Assembly (NCBI GenBank): GCA_964553795.1
Contig: CAZKMR010000006.1
Coordinates: forward strand, 35,166-99,165
Direction of reading: 5' to 3'
Length of the DNA: 64,000 nucleotides
Source of the DNA: JADLHS01 sp964553795
Lineage (GTDB): Bacteria > Verrucomicrobiota > Verrucomicrobiia > Limisphaerales > JADLHS01
The notes under the pieces: generated by a model
Told to the model about the DNA's origin: nothing
Database searches by the model: none
Seen by the model: the letters and a program-made list of their open reading frames with translations, nothing else
Program-made: the position numbers and the translations under genes
In this document: positions 18,241 to 26,751 of the stretch, piece after piece
Position numbering within the stretch: position 1 is the stretch's first letter
Layout of the letters: every line of letters begins with the position of its first letter

Positions 18241-20136
18241 CTACTTTAACTTCCAGATCATGTCCGCCACCGTCTTGCCGGCGGGGATGAACGGAATCAC
18301 GTGTTCGCTGTAAGGCACAATGACGTCGAGCACGTAGGGTTCATCGGCATCCAGCAGGCGTTGAATCGCGGCGCGAAGGTCTTTCTTGTACATCACGCGT
18401 TCGCATTTCACGTTGAATGAATTGCAGACGCGCACGTAATCGGGATAAACCTGCGCGCGATTCTCGGGGTTGCCGAGATACGTGTGACCGCGGTTGCCGG
18501 CGTAGAAATTATCTTCCCACTGCACCACCATGCCGAGGTGTTGGTTGTTCAGAATAATTGCTTTCGCAGCGATCTTCTCAACGTGCGCGGTGGCGAGTTC
18601 CTGAATGTTCATCAGGAACGAACCGTCGCCGTCGATGTCGATCACCTGCTTGTCAGGATGCGCGACCTTCACACCGATAGCGGCGGGATAACCGTAGCCC
18701 ATCGAACCGAGACCGAGGCTGCTCACGAACTGGCGCGGGAATTTGTATTTAAACCATTGCGCGGCCCACATCTGATGCTGCCCCACGCCGGTGGTGATAT
18801 ACGCGTCGCCCTTGGTCAACTCATACAATGTTTCGATGACCATCTGCTGGATAATGCATTGGTCCTCGTTGCCTTTGAGATGGTCTTTCATGTGATCGCT
18901 GTTCGCGATCTCGGCGGTGATGCCGTAGGCAAACGGCGCTTTCTGCTTCCACTCTTCAATCTGCGCGAGCCAGGACTCGTGCTTCTTGTTGAGCGGACGC
19001 TTGGCGATCATCTTGTTCAAGCGCGTCAACGCGTCTTTGATGTCGCCGACCACGGGCAAATGAGCCTTGCGATTCTTGTTTAACTCCGACGCATCAATGT
19101 CCACGTGAACGATCGTGCCGGTCTTGCAAAACTCGTCGAACTTGCCGGTCACGCGATCGTCGAATCGCACGCCGAACGCGAGTAACAAATCCGCGCCATC
19201 TTTCAACTTCACCATGGGATCGTTGAAGGTTTTGCGCTTCTCGTATTCGCCGTTCACCGCCCAGTTGGCAACCGCCGAACCGTGCATGCCCAGCCAGCGC
19301 AACGACAGCGGATGCGTTTCCGGAAAACCGCCCAAACCCATCAACGTCGTCGTCACCGGAATGTTGCACGCTTCAGCAAACTTTTTGAGTTCCGCTGCTG
19401 CGCCGCTGGTGATAATGCCGCCGCCGCAATACAAAACCGGACGTTCCGCCTTCTCAATCAATCCAATGATCTCGTTCAACGCGAGTTCATCCGCCTTCAA
19501 CTCCGGTTGCTTGTATCCGCGCAGCCCTTTCTTGATCTGCTCGAGCGTCGGCCAGACGGGTTGTGCTTTGGCTTGTTGCACGTCCTTCGGAAAATCAATC
19601 ACCACCGGACCGGGGCGACCCGATTGCGCGATGTAAAACGCTTCCTTCACGATGCGCGGAATGTCGTTGATGTCCGTGACGAGATAGCTGTGCTTCACGA
19701 TGGGCAACGTCACGCCGATCATGTCGGTTTCTTGAAACGCGCCGCGCCCGATCATTGCTTGCGTCACTTGACCCGTGATGGCGACGAGCGGACAGGAATC
19801 CATATAGGCGTCGGCGATGGCGGTGACGAGATTCGTCGCGCCCGGGCCGCTCGTGCCCATGCACACGCCGGCTTTGCCAGTCACGCGGGCATAACCTTCC
19901 GCGGCGAATGAACCGCCCTGTTCATGGCGCGGCAGGATGGTGCGAATCTTGGATTTGGTGAGCGACTGATGGATTTCCATGCTCGCGCCGCCGGGATAGG
20001 CAAAAATTACTTCCACACCTTCGCGTTCGAGCGCTTCGACAAAAATGTCGCGGCCAAACTTGGCCTGGCCGACTTCGTTGCGCTTGGAGGCGGTTTTCGT
20101 GGCTTTCGCTTTCGCGGTTTCAGTGGTTTTGCTCAT
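18241..20136 (-). CDS. ilvB: Acetolactate synthase, large (catalytic) subunit
   Basis: Thiamine-diphosphate enzyme that condenses pyruvate to 2-acetolactate or with 2-oxobutyrate, the first shared step of valine, leucine and isoleucine synthesis. Diagnostic segments are EVIFAYPGGASMEIHQ with the catalytic Glu in LPRHEQGGSFAAEGYAR, TSGPGATNLVTAIADA, and the ThDP/Mg motif IDGDGSFLMN ending in NNQHLGMV. It has 631 residues, slightly long because of a Lys/Thr/Ala-rich N-terminal extension of about 28 residues (KTTETAKAKATKTASKR). No regulatory small subunit (ilvN/ilvH) adjoins it. An attenuator with a Val/Leu-rich leader peptide lies just upstream. Confidence 0.95.
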   Translation of the reverse strand: MSKTTETAKAKATKTASKRNEVGQAKFGRDIFVEALEREGVEVIFAYPGGASMEIHQSLTKSKIRTILPRHEQGGSFAAEGYARVTGKAGVCMGTSGPGATNLVTAIADAYMDSCPLVAITGQVTQAMIGRGAFQETDMIGVTLPIVKHSYLVTDINDIPRIVKEAFYIAQSGRPGPVVIDFPKDVQQAKAQPVWPTLEQIKKGLRGYKQPELKADELALNEIIGLIEKAERPVLYCGGGIITSGAAAELKKFAEACNIPVTTTLMGLGGFPETHPLSLRWLGMHGSAVANWAVNGEYEKRKTFNDPMVKLKDGADLLLAFGVRFDDRVTGKFDEFCKTGTIVHVDIDASELNKNRKAHLPVVGDIKDALTRLNKMIAKRPLNKKHESWLAQIEEWKQKAPFAYGITAEIANSDHMKDHLKGNEDQCIIQQMVIETLYELTKGDAYITTGVGQHQMWAAQWFKYKFPRQFVSSLGLGSMGYGYPAAIGVKVAHPDKQVIDIDGDGSFLMNIQELATAHVEKIAAKAIILNNQHLGMVVQWEDNFYAGNRGHTYLGNPENRAQVYPDYVRVCNSFNVKCERVMYKKDLRAAIQRLLDADEPYVLDVIVPYSEHVIPFIPAGKTVADMIWKLK

Positions 20137-20173
20137 ACTTTCTTAGTGTTTGGACCGGGTTGGTCGCGGGCAA

Positions 20174-20207
20174 CAAAAAACCCACGACCGTTTCCAGCCG
20201 TGGGTTC
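20174..20207 (-). terminator. Transcription attenuator terminator upstream of ilvB
   Basis: Stem aacccacg (20179-20186) pairs with cgtgggtt (20200-20207) and is followed on the minus strand by six Ts. It lies between the leader-peptide stop (20222) and the ilvB start (20136), about 40 bases before the ilvB ATG. That is the position of a regulated attenuator rather than of an ordinary gene-end terminator. Confidence 0.8.
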
Positions 20208-20221
20208 TTGTTAAAATCTTT

Positions 20222-20296
20222 TCAATTTCGACAAGCACCGACGGCCTCGCTTACTACGAGGACTACCAGCGCTACTTGTCGAAGCAAACCATTCAT
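20222..20296 (-). CDS. ilvB leader peptide (attenuation), 24 codons
   Basis: A short ORF, ATG at 20296 and TGA at 20224-20222. Its product starts MNGLLRQVAL and continues VVLVVSEAVG: six Val and four Leu in 24 residues, including the run LVVLVV. GACAAG and CTTGTC flank the Val codons and can form a pause hairpin (about 20226-20280) that would compete with the downstream terminator. Its composition and position match the leader peptides of ilv attenuators in Proteobacteria. By that model, slow translation at Val/Leu codons when these amino acids are scarce would prevent termination. The ribosome-binding site is weak. Confidence 0.75.
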   Translation of the reverse strand: MNGLLRQVALVVLVVSEAVGACRN

Positions 20297-20419
20297 TGCG
20301 GCAAAACCGTAGCTAAACGGCTGCCAAATGGTCAAGTCTTGATTCCGCAGTTTGACAGGCAAATCTTGGCGAATCCTGCTCAAGTTCTGCCAAACGCTTT
20401 GAACCCAGTGGCTAACGCC

Positions 20420-21748
20420 TCAAGCGATACTCTTCATCACACGTGCGGCAGTCTGCACAGTTTGTTCGATGTCCTTCTCGCTGTGCGCCGTAGAAATGAA
20501 GCCCGCCTCGAATTGTGACGGTGCCAAATACACCCCCGCCTCCAACATGCCGTGGAAGAACTTCTTGAAACGTTCGCGATCCGATTTCATCGCATCGGCT
20601 AGATTCCACACCGGTTCGCTGGTGAAGTAACCACAGAACATCGAGCCACAGCGATTGAACGTGACGGACAACCCGGCGGATTTGGCGGCATCGCGCATCC
20701 CGATTTCGAGTTGCGCGCCGAGGGTTTCAAGTCGTTGGTAGGGACAGCGCGCTGCACTGTCCGGACGCCGCAGCGCGGCGTCTCTACCCACGCATAATTC
20801 CTCCAGATTCGCCAGCCCCGCCGCCATCGCGAGCGGATTGCCGCTGAGCGTGCCGGCTTGATAAACCGGCCCGAGCGGCGCGAGATAATCCATAATCTCT
20901 GCGCGTCCGCCAAACGCCCCCACCGGCAAACCACCGCCAATGATCTTCCCGAACGTCGAAAGATCCGGCGTGATACCAAATCGCTCCTGCGCTCCACCTG
21001 GCGCCAGGCGAAAACCGGTCATCACTTCGTCAAAGATTAACAATGCGCCGTTCGCCTCTGTGATCTCGCGGAGGAATTCCAACCAGCCCGGTTTCGGAAT
21101 GAACAATCCCGCATTGCCCGCGACCGGCTCGACGATGATGCACGCGATCTGATCTTTGTTCGCCGCGAAAGCCGCCTTGAGCGGTTCAGTTTCGTTGTAC
21201 GGCAAAACCAAGGTGTGCTTCGCAAAATCCGCCGGCACGCCCGCGCTGTCGGGATTGCCAAACGTCAGCGCACCTGAACCCGCTTTGACCAACAACGAAT
21301 CCGCGTGCCCATGATAACATCCGTCGAACTTGATGATTTTGTCGCGCTTCGTGAAACCACGCGCCAACCGAATGGCACTCATGCACGCTTCCGTGCCGGA
21401 ATTGGTCATGCGGACCTTCTGCACGCTGGGCACGAGTTGGCAGATGCGTTGCGCCATCGTGACTTCGTGCGGGTTGGGAATGCCGAAACTCGTGCCGAAA
21501 TCTGCGGCGGCTTTCACAGCGGCGATGATTTTGGGATGCGCGTGCCCGAGAATGGCCGGCCCCCAGGTGCCGACGTAATCAATGTAGTCGTTGCCATCCA
21601 CGTCAGTGACGCGACAGCCGCTGGCCTTGTGAACAAAGAACGGCTTCCCGCCAACCGCGCGAAAAGCGCGCACGGGAGAATTAACGCCGCCCGGAATACA
21701 GTTAAGCGCCTCGTTAAAGAGCGCCTCAGATTTAACCCGCGAAATCAT
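20420..21748 (-). CDS. hemL: Glutamate-1-semialdehyde 2,1-aminomutase with in-frame palindromic insertion
   Basis: PLP-dependent enzyme converting glutamate-1-semialdehyde to 5-aminolevulinate for haem synthesis. Hallmarks are GGVNSPVRAF near the N-terminus, CYHGHADSLL, the PLP motif FDEVMTGFRLAPGGAQ, the catalytic Lys in FGKIIGGGLPVGAFGG, and the C-terminal APSQFEAGFISTAHS. About 17 residues between LANLEELCV and YQRLETLGAQ (core RDAALRRPDSAARCP) have no counterpart in E. coli HemL. They coincide with a 50-base palindromic repeat (20738-20787) inserted without breaking the frame. Total length is 442 residues, against roughly 426 for the family. Divergent from the secreted protein at 21854. 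Confidence 0.94.
   Translation of the reverse strand: MISRVKSEALFNEALNCIPGGVNSPVRAFRAVGGKPFFVHKASGCRVTDVDGNDYIDYVGTWGPAILGHAHPKIIAAVKAAADFGTSFGIPNPHEVTMAQRICQLVPSVQKVRMTNSGTEACMSAIRLARGFTKRDKIIKFDGCYHGHADSLLVKAGSGALTFGNPDSAGVPADFAKHTLVLPYNETEPLKAAFAANKDQIACIIVEPVAGNAGLFIPKPGWLEFLREITEANGALLIFDEVMTGFRLAPGGAQERFGITPDLSTFGKIIGGGLPVGAFGGRAEIMDYLAPLGPVYQAGTLSGNPLAMAAGLANLEELCVGRDAALRRPDSAARCPYQRLETLGAQLEIGMRDAAKSAGLSVTFNRCGSMFCGYFTSEPVWNLADAMKSDRERFKKFFHGMLEAGVYLAPSQFEAGFISTAHSEKDIEQTVQTAARVMKSIA
20738..20787. repeat. Palindromic miniature repeat inside the hemL coding sequence
   Basis: Arms 20738-20755 and 20770-20787 are reverse complements at 15 of 18 positions. The ends gtaggg and tctctac resemble those of the elements at 2261 and 48439. 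It encodes RDAALRRPDSAARCP in hemL and keeps the frame, much like Rickettsia palindromic elements. Confidence 0.8.
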
Positions 21749-21853
21749 GACCGCAGGATAGCGGTGGCTGGCGTTGGCTCACAATATTGAAGGTGTGAGG
21801 CGACCATAATCTACCCTCTTGACGCGGATTAGAATGCTGTCAGAGTCGCGCCC

Positions 21854-23306
21854 GTGAAAACTATCTCGGGTGTGGCGCTGGCCTTGGGTTTAATCGTACA
21901 TCAGGCGAACGGCTTCGCTTTGCTCGGGCCTTACGAGGATTGGATGCAACGCACGAATGGCTTTCGTTATTTCACGGACATTGGCGGGCCAATGAATCTC
22001 GGCGAGGAATATCGGTGGAACGTTCCGGTCTTAACTTATGCGTTTGACCAGTCGTTCCTGGATTTCTTTGGTTCGAATGGTGTTGCTGCCGTAGAGCAGG
22101 CGCTGGCCATCTTGAATTCCTTGCCGCCCGCCTCCCAACTCGAGCCGACCCACTATCCGGCCGAATCCCTTCAGGTGAATCATCTCGCTCAAGCTTTGGG
22201 ATACACCGACGTCAAATCAAGAACCCTGCAATTGCTGCTGGAACAGTTGGGATTGGCCGAGCCCACGCGCCATGTTTTTTGCCTGCATAGTTTTGGTTTC
22301 AACGGCGGCGTGCTGCAACCGCTCGTGCTGAACCGGAATTTTGACCCAGTGGATTTTTCTCCCACTAACGCGGTGAACAACACGGAGTATGCTTACGGTA
22401 TTTCCGTTTTCACGAATGGGACGCAAATCTCAGCCCTCGCCAATTGGTTTCCAACTGATCCGCTGGATGTCCCGCAATCGGCCGTAGCCGATGGAGCATT
22501 AGCGCCAGGCAGCTATTACTCAGGCTTGACCCGCGATGACGTGGGCGGCTTGCGATACTTGTTGCGCACCAACAACGTCAATGCGGAAGTCCTGTTGCCG
22601 GGTGTTTACGGTATCGGCCCGAATGCCGGGAATTATGTCAACCAGGCGCCGCGCCTAGGCGTGGATAAAATCACCTTCGTGCGGCGCAACTACGACAGTT
22701 TGACCGGTCACTTCTTCACTCCCTACACCAACCACTTTACAGACCGCTATCTTAGCAACAATAGCGTGGTGGAACAGCAACTGGAACGCACCAGCACCCG
22801 TCCCGATTTTCTCTTTGCCGCCGGCGATCCCGGGCACAACGTTTACGGCTATCCGTTCGTAGCCCGTACTGCAACGAGTTTGGTGGCACAGCGGTATGCC
22901 GGGTGCGAGCGGCCCGGGCCTCATTCAGCCGCCGGTCATCTTCACGTTTGCCAAGACTGGGCCCACGATTCAAACCTACGACTACATGCCGGAGGGCTAC
23001 CTCGAACTGAACAATTCGCGCTGGGGTTCGTTCGATCAGTCCACCAATGCGCCAATTTCCTATCCACAAGGCGCGGGTGCTGACAGCGGTCTGACGATTC
23101 GCTTGCAACTGTGGAATGGCAGCGACGCGATCAGTGCCTTCGAATGGCACATTCCTCCGGCGGCGGGCGCAACCGTGGGGCTGGAAACTTCAACCAACCT
23201 GCTGCATTGGACTCCCATCACTTATCTCCTCAATGAGGGATTGACGGTGCAGTGGTTACATTCCAGTTCCGCAGGGCAAAGGTACTTCCGCGTGACGCCG
23301 CAATAA
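21854..23306 (+). pseudogene. Secreted protein of unknown function, interrupted by a frameshift near 22880
   Basis: The first part runs from ATG 21854 with a signal peptide (VALALGLIVHQANGFA) and reads as a normal extracellular protein (WNVPVLTYAFDQSFLDFFG, YSGLTRDDVGGLRYLL) up to YPFVARTATS. Sensible sequence then continues in the next frame (WWHSGMPGASGPGLIQPPV, TIRLQLWNGSD, to FRVTPQ and the stop at 23306). One extra base in the run agtttgg around 22877-22883 explains it, so this may be a sequencing error or a fresh pseudogene. The reconstructed product is about 483 residues. I do not recognise the family. The DDVGGLRYLL segment loosely recalls matrixin-type proteins, but no HExxH zinc motif is visible. 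Converges with the anti-sigma gene with no spacer. Confidence 0.7.
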
Positions 23307-24755
23307 TCACGGCTTCACCGGCACGGCATTGACTTCAACGGCCTGGCTTTCGCCGAAGCGAGCGCGACCTTCAATGAAGGAATTCTGAAGCAATAACGGA
23401 AATTGCGGCGGCGCTTTAGTGGCGTCGATTTTCAGCAGCGAATTCTTGTAATCCAGTTGCGCAGCAGCCAGCGCGTCATTGGTGGGCACGAAATTCCAAC
23501 TGAACACGACGTGCTGATTCAGCGAGCGGTTCGTGCCTTCGACGCGATAGAAGTAAAAATTCTCTGCGGACGGTTTGGTCGCCGTGGCGGTGGCGTCGGC
23601 CAGTTTGGGGGCTTGAAAGCGGGCGCGATTGTCGAAGGACTGAGAGAGCTGCCGTTCCTTCTGCGTGAGGACTTGTTTGTAGAAGGTGTTTTCCTCGTCC
23701 ACCACGCCTTTGTAAATCGAACCGTCGCCATCCACGACGCGCAGATCCCGGCCTTGTTGTTGAATCTGAAAATTGTTCAGCACAGGAAGCGGAGCTGCGC
23801 GGTACGCTTGCGCTGCTTTTTTCCGCGCCAACTGCTCCGGGCTGACATTTGAGAACGCCTGAGAATTCAGCACCGTCAGGGTCTCCTCCAGCCCGCCACC
23901 ACGCGGCAGATAGGATTGCGCATCCTGTGATTCATTCGCGACCGTGGTCGGGGTGAGTGTGCGCGCGCCGAGCGCTTCAGAGCGAGTAGCGTTTGCGAAT
24001 GAACTCCCCCCCGGCTGGGGATTTAAGGTGGTCGCTTCGGCGGTTGTGCTGCTGGCGCGGCCCTGGGTTGATTCGGGCGGGCGAGCGGGTTGTGCACGGG
24101 TGGCGGCGAGTCCCAAAGAACGCTGATTCAAGGGCTGGGACACCGCTTCATCGGCGGTAAGCTTGGCCTTGCTTTCCCCTTTCGAATCGGGCGGGAGGGT
24201 GCGGTGCGCCGCGAGCTCGGGCGCGGCGGGCACGGATTCCGGTGCGTTCGCGCGGTCGGAAATTTCGCCAGCAGTCCGCGAGAAGGTGGCGGTGGAGCCG
24301 TTGGTAACAGCTTCGGAAGCGGGACGGAAATTCCCGCCGCCACTGGAATCCAGCTGGGCCAGCGTGTTCATTTCGGCTTCGGCTGGTATGGCGGCTGGGG
24401 TTGATGCGGCGGGCGCGACACTCATGGCGAGGGGATTGCGCGATTTTTCGAGCGCAATATTTTGCGCGAGATTCATCGAGTCGCCTGCTTGGTCGCCGGG
24501 CCAGAAGACTCCGGCGGCGACAATGCCGAGCACGATGAAAATACCGAGGGCGAAGACCCAACGGCGCGTGAGGTTATTCCAGAACTCCGCCCAAGCCGAG
24601 GCCTGTGTAGCGTTTGTTCTTGGATGCTGACGCGCCACTTCGGCTTGCAACAGCCGGCGGTTCGCAGGATGTAATTCGGGCGGCGCACCGGCTTCGTCGT
24701 GCCGCTTTTGGGCGGCGCGGCGGAGCAGTTTTTCAATGGGCCGTTCGTCGTTCAT
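23307..24755 (-). CDS. Putative membrane anti-sigma factor or sigma-linked sensor protein
   Basis: A 482-residue protein encoded 7 bases after the ECF sigma factor, the usual place of a cognate anti-sigma factor. It has a cytoplasmic N-terminus of about 65 residues (RPIEKLLRRAAQKRHDEAG), one transmembrane helix (about 70-90, VFALGIFIVLGIVAAGVFW), a long Ala/Ser/Thr/Pro-rich periplasmic linker (about 100-310) and a folded C-terminal domain (about 320-482, NFQIQQQGRDLRVVDGDGSIY). No zinc-binding HxxxCxxC anti-sigma motif is seen. The C-terminal half is not a family I recognise. Function is inferred from position and topology. Confidence 0.6.
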   Translation of the reverse strand: MNDERPIEKLLRRAAQKRHDEAGAPPELHPANRRLLQAEVARQHPRTNATQASAWAEFWNNLTRRWVFALGIFIVLGIVAAGVFWPGDQAGDSMNLAQNIALEKSRNPLAMSVAPAASTPAAIPAEAEMNTLAQLDSSGGGNFRPASEAVTNGSTATFSRTAGEISDRANAPESVPAAPELAAHRTLPPDSKGESKAKLTADEAVSQPLNQRSLGLAATRAQPARPPESTQGRASSTTAEATTLNPQPGGSSFANATRSEALGARTLTPTTVANESQDAQSYLPRGGGLEETLTVLNSQAFSNVSPEQLARKKAAQAYRAAPLPVLNNFQIQQQGRDLRVVDGDGSIYKGVVDEENTFYKQVLTQKERQLSQSFDNRARFQAPKLADATATATKPSAENFYFYRVEGTNRSLNQHVVFSWNFVPTNDALAAAQLDYKNSLLKIDATKAPPQFPLLLQNSFIEGRARFGESQAVEVNAVPVKP

Positions 24756-24762
24756 TAGGTCG

Positions 24763-25383
24763 CTATAATTTAGACGGAATTGCGGCGTTTTTCTCCCCGG
24801 AAAAGATGCGTTTGGCGATTCCCTCCAATTTATCCAGACATTTGCTGAGGCGCGAACTGACGGTTTTGGGATTCAATTGCAACTCCTGACTCAGTTCGTC
24901 GTAGCTCAGATCGCCGAAATACCGCAGTTCGATGATTTCGCGACACGGTTCGCCCACGTGTTCCAATGCGTCGCGCACTAACTCCGCCCGTTCGACATTA
25001 AGCAAATCCACGTCGGGAGTGGGCGCATTGCTTGGCGGGTCGAGCGTGAGGCCGGTTTCTTCATTTTCGGCCTGCAATGAAAGTGTCATCTGGCCGCCGC
25101 CGCGCTTGGCGGCGTATTTCTTTTCTCGAAAATCGCGCGCCTTGTTAGCGGCGATGCGAAAGAGCCAGGTTTGAAACTGGCTGTTGCCATTAAAAGAATT
25201 CAAGTTGCGAATCACGCTGAGGAACACTTCCTGGCAAATTTCCTCAACGTCTTCGCGCGTGAAATCCGCAGCGAGTTGAAAGACGAAGCGCCCAGCCGCC
25301 GCGTAGTGGCGATCAAACAACGCGTCCCACGCGTCCGCCTCGCCCCGACGGCAGCGCGTCAGCAGTTGCGTTTCGGTTTCCAT
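24763..25383 (-). CDS. RNA polymerase sigma factor, ECF subfamily
   Basis: A 206-residue extracytoplasmic-function sigma factor. Region 2 (about 15-85) contains DALFDRHYAAAGRFVFQ, the RNA-polymerase-binding ICQEVFLSV and the -10 recognition segment FQTWLFRIAANKARDF. Region 4 (about 145-200) is a helix-turn-helix, YDELSQELQLNPKTVSSRLSKCLDKL, for the -35 box. The ATG at 25383 is chosen because homology starts there (METETQLLTRCRRGE); the longer frame back to 25587 looks non-coding. It is paired with the downstream membrane protein as sigma/anti-sigma. The divergent PQQ-propeller gene across a 124-base spacer is a possible target. Confidence 0.9.
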   Translation of the reverse strand: METETQLLTRCRRGEADAWDALFDRHYAAAGRFVFQLAADFTREDVEEICQEVFLSVIRNLNSFNGNSQFQTWLFRIAANKARDFREKKYAAKRGGGQMTLSLQAENEETGLTLDPPSNAPTPDVDLLNVERAELVRDALEHVGEPCREIIELRYFGDLSYDELSQELQLNPKTVSSRLSKCLDKLEGIAKRIFSGEKNAAIPSKL

Positions 25384-25507
25384 CGTCGTCAGTTGGACTG
25401 TAACGGGACACACAGCGTTTGAATAGATTTTAACGCGGGCGGTCCATTGGGAGAGGTTGGCGCGGTCTGGAGGCATGCGTTGACACTCATGGCGCTGTTG
25501 GGTAACC

Positions 25508-26704
25508 ATGCAAATTATGAAATCAAGACTCTGCCTTGTCCTGTTGGGATGTTCGGTTCTCGCGGTACATGCCGGCGATTGGCCCAATTTCCGCGGCCCG
25601 ACTCACGACGGAATCTCGAAGGAGACGGGCTGGTCTGCTGCCGCGTTGGCTGAAGGGCCAAAAATCTTATGGAAAGCGAAGGTCGGCAAAGGGTTTGCCA
25701 CGCTCACTGTGGCTGAGGGTCGCGCCTTCACCACGGGCAACGCCGACGACCAGGACACCGTCTTTTGTTTCGATGCGAACACCGGGAAAGAACTCTGGAC
25801 GCATTCTTATGCGGCGCCGTTGGACGCAAAATATTACGAGGGCGGAACGAGCGCCACGCCGACGGTGGATGGAGCGCGCGTTTATACGATCAGCAAACGC
25901 GGTTTGGTTCATTGCCTGAATGCGGCGGACGGGAAGGTGGTCTGGAGCAAGAATTTGCCGGATGAACTGGGCGCCAAAATTCCGACGTGGGGCTTCGCGG
26001 GATCTGTTTTGATTGAAGGGAATCTGGCGATCTTGAATGTGGGCTCGGCGGGCACGGCTTTGGACAAGCAGACGGGCAAAGTGATTTGGACATCGGGTCC
26101 GGATGAAGCTGGCTATTCGACCCCGGCTCCGTTCGACGCCGGAGGGACACGTGCGGTGATGATGGCGATCAAACAAGATGTCGTGGCCGTGCAGGTTGCT
26201 GATGGGAAGGAACTCTGGCGTTTTCCGTGGAAAACCCAGTATGACGTGAATGCGGCCAATCCGATTCTCGTCGGTAGCAAGGTGTTTATTTCGTCCGGGT
26301 ACAACCGGGGCGGCGGGGTCTTTGACATCAGCACGCGGCCACCCAAGGAGCTTTGGGACAACAAGAACATGCGCAATCACATGTCCAGTTCGGTTTACTG
26401 GCAGGGACATCTTTATGGGATTGATGAAAACCAATTGCGTTGTTTGGAATTTGAAACCGGCACGGTAAAGTGGACCGATAAAGTGGCCGGTAAAGGCGCT
26501 TTAATGCTGGCGGATGGAAAACTGTTGGTGTTGGCGGAACGCGGGGAATTACTGGTGGCCGAAGCATCGCCGGAGAGTTTCAAGCCTGTGGCCCGGGCGC
26601 AAGTCGTGGGAGGGAAGTGCTGGGCGATGCCGGTATTGGCTAATGGAAAAATTTATGTGCGAACCGGTCCAGGTGACGTGGTCTGCGTGGACGTCAGTAA
26701 ATAG
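25508..26704 (+). CDS. Secreted PQQ-type beta-propeller protein
   Basis: A 398-residue exported protein with a signal peptide (SRLCLVLLGCSVLAVHAG), then WPNFRGPTHDGIS, the usual opening of planctomycete and verrucomicrobial PQQ_2 repeat proteins. Repeated blades follow, each ending in a GKELWTHS, GKVVWSK, GKVIWTSG or GKELWRFPW type motif, which are tryptophan-docking motifs of a 7- or 8-bladed propeller. It lacks a catalytic domain and the length of a quinoprotein dehydrogenase, so it is more likely a scaffold or BamB-like protein than an enzyme. In-frame ATGs at 25508 and 25517 are both usable. A short unknown secreted gene follows in the same direction. Confidence 0.83.
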   Translation: MQIMKSRLCLVLLGCSVLAVHAGDWPNFRGPTHDGISKETGWSAAALAEGPKILWKAKVGKGFATLTVAEGRAFTTGNADDQDTVFCFDANTGKELWTHSYAAPLDAKYYEGGTSATPTVDGARVYTISKRGLVHCLNAADGKVVWSKNLPDELGAKIPTWGFAGSVLIEGNLAILNVGSAGTALDKQTGKVIWTSGPDEAGYSTPAPFDAGGTRAVMMAIKQDVVAVQVADGKELWRFPWKTQYDVNAANPILVGSKVFISSGYNRGGGVFDISTRPPKELWDNKNMRNHMSSSVYWQGHLYGIDENQLRCLEFETGTVKWTDKVAGKGALMLADGKLLVLAERGELLVAEASPESFKPVARAQVVGGKCWAMPVLANGKIYVRTGPGDVVCVDVSK

Positions 26705-26751
26705 GTTCTAACGCCGCCGCCGCTCAGGTCTCCGGCAACCCGCAATAACGT

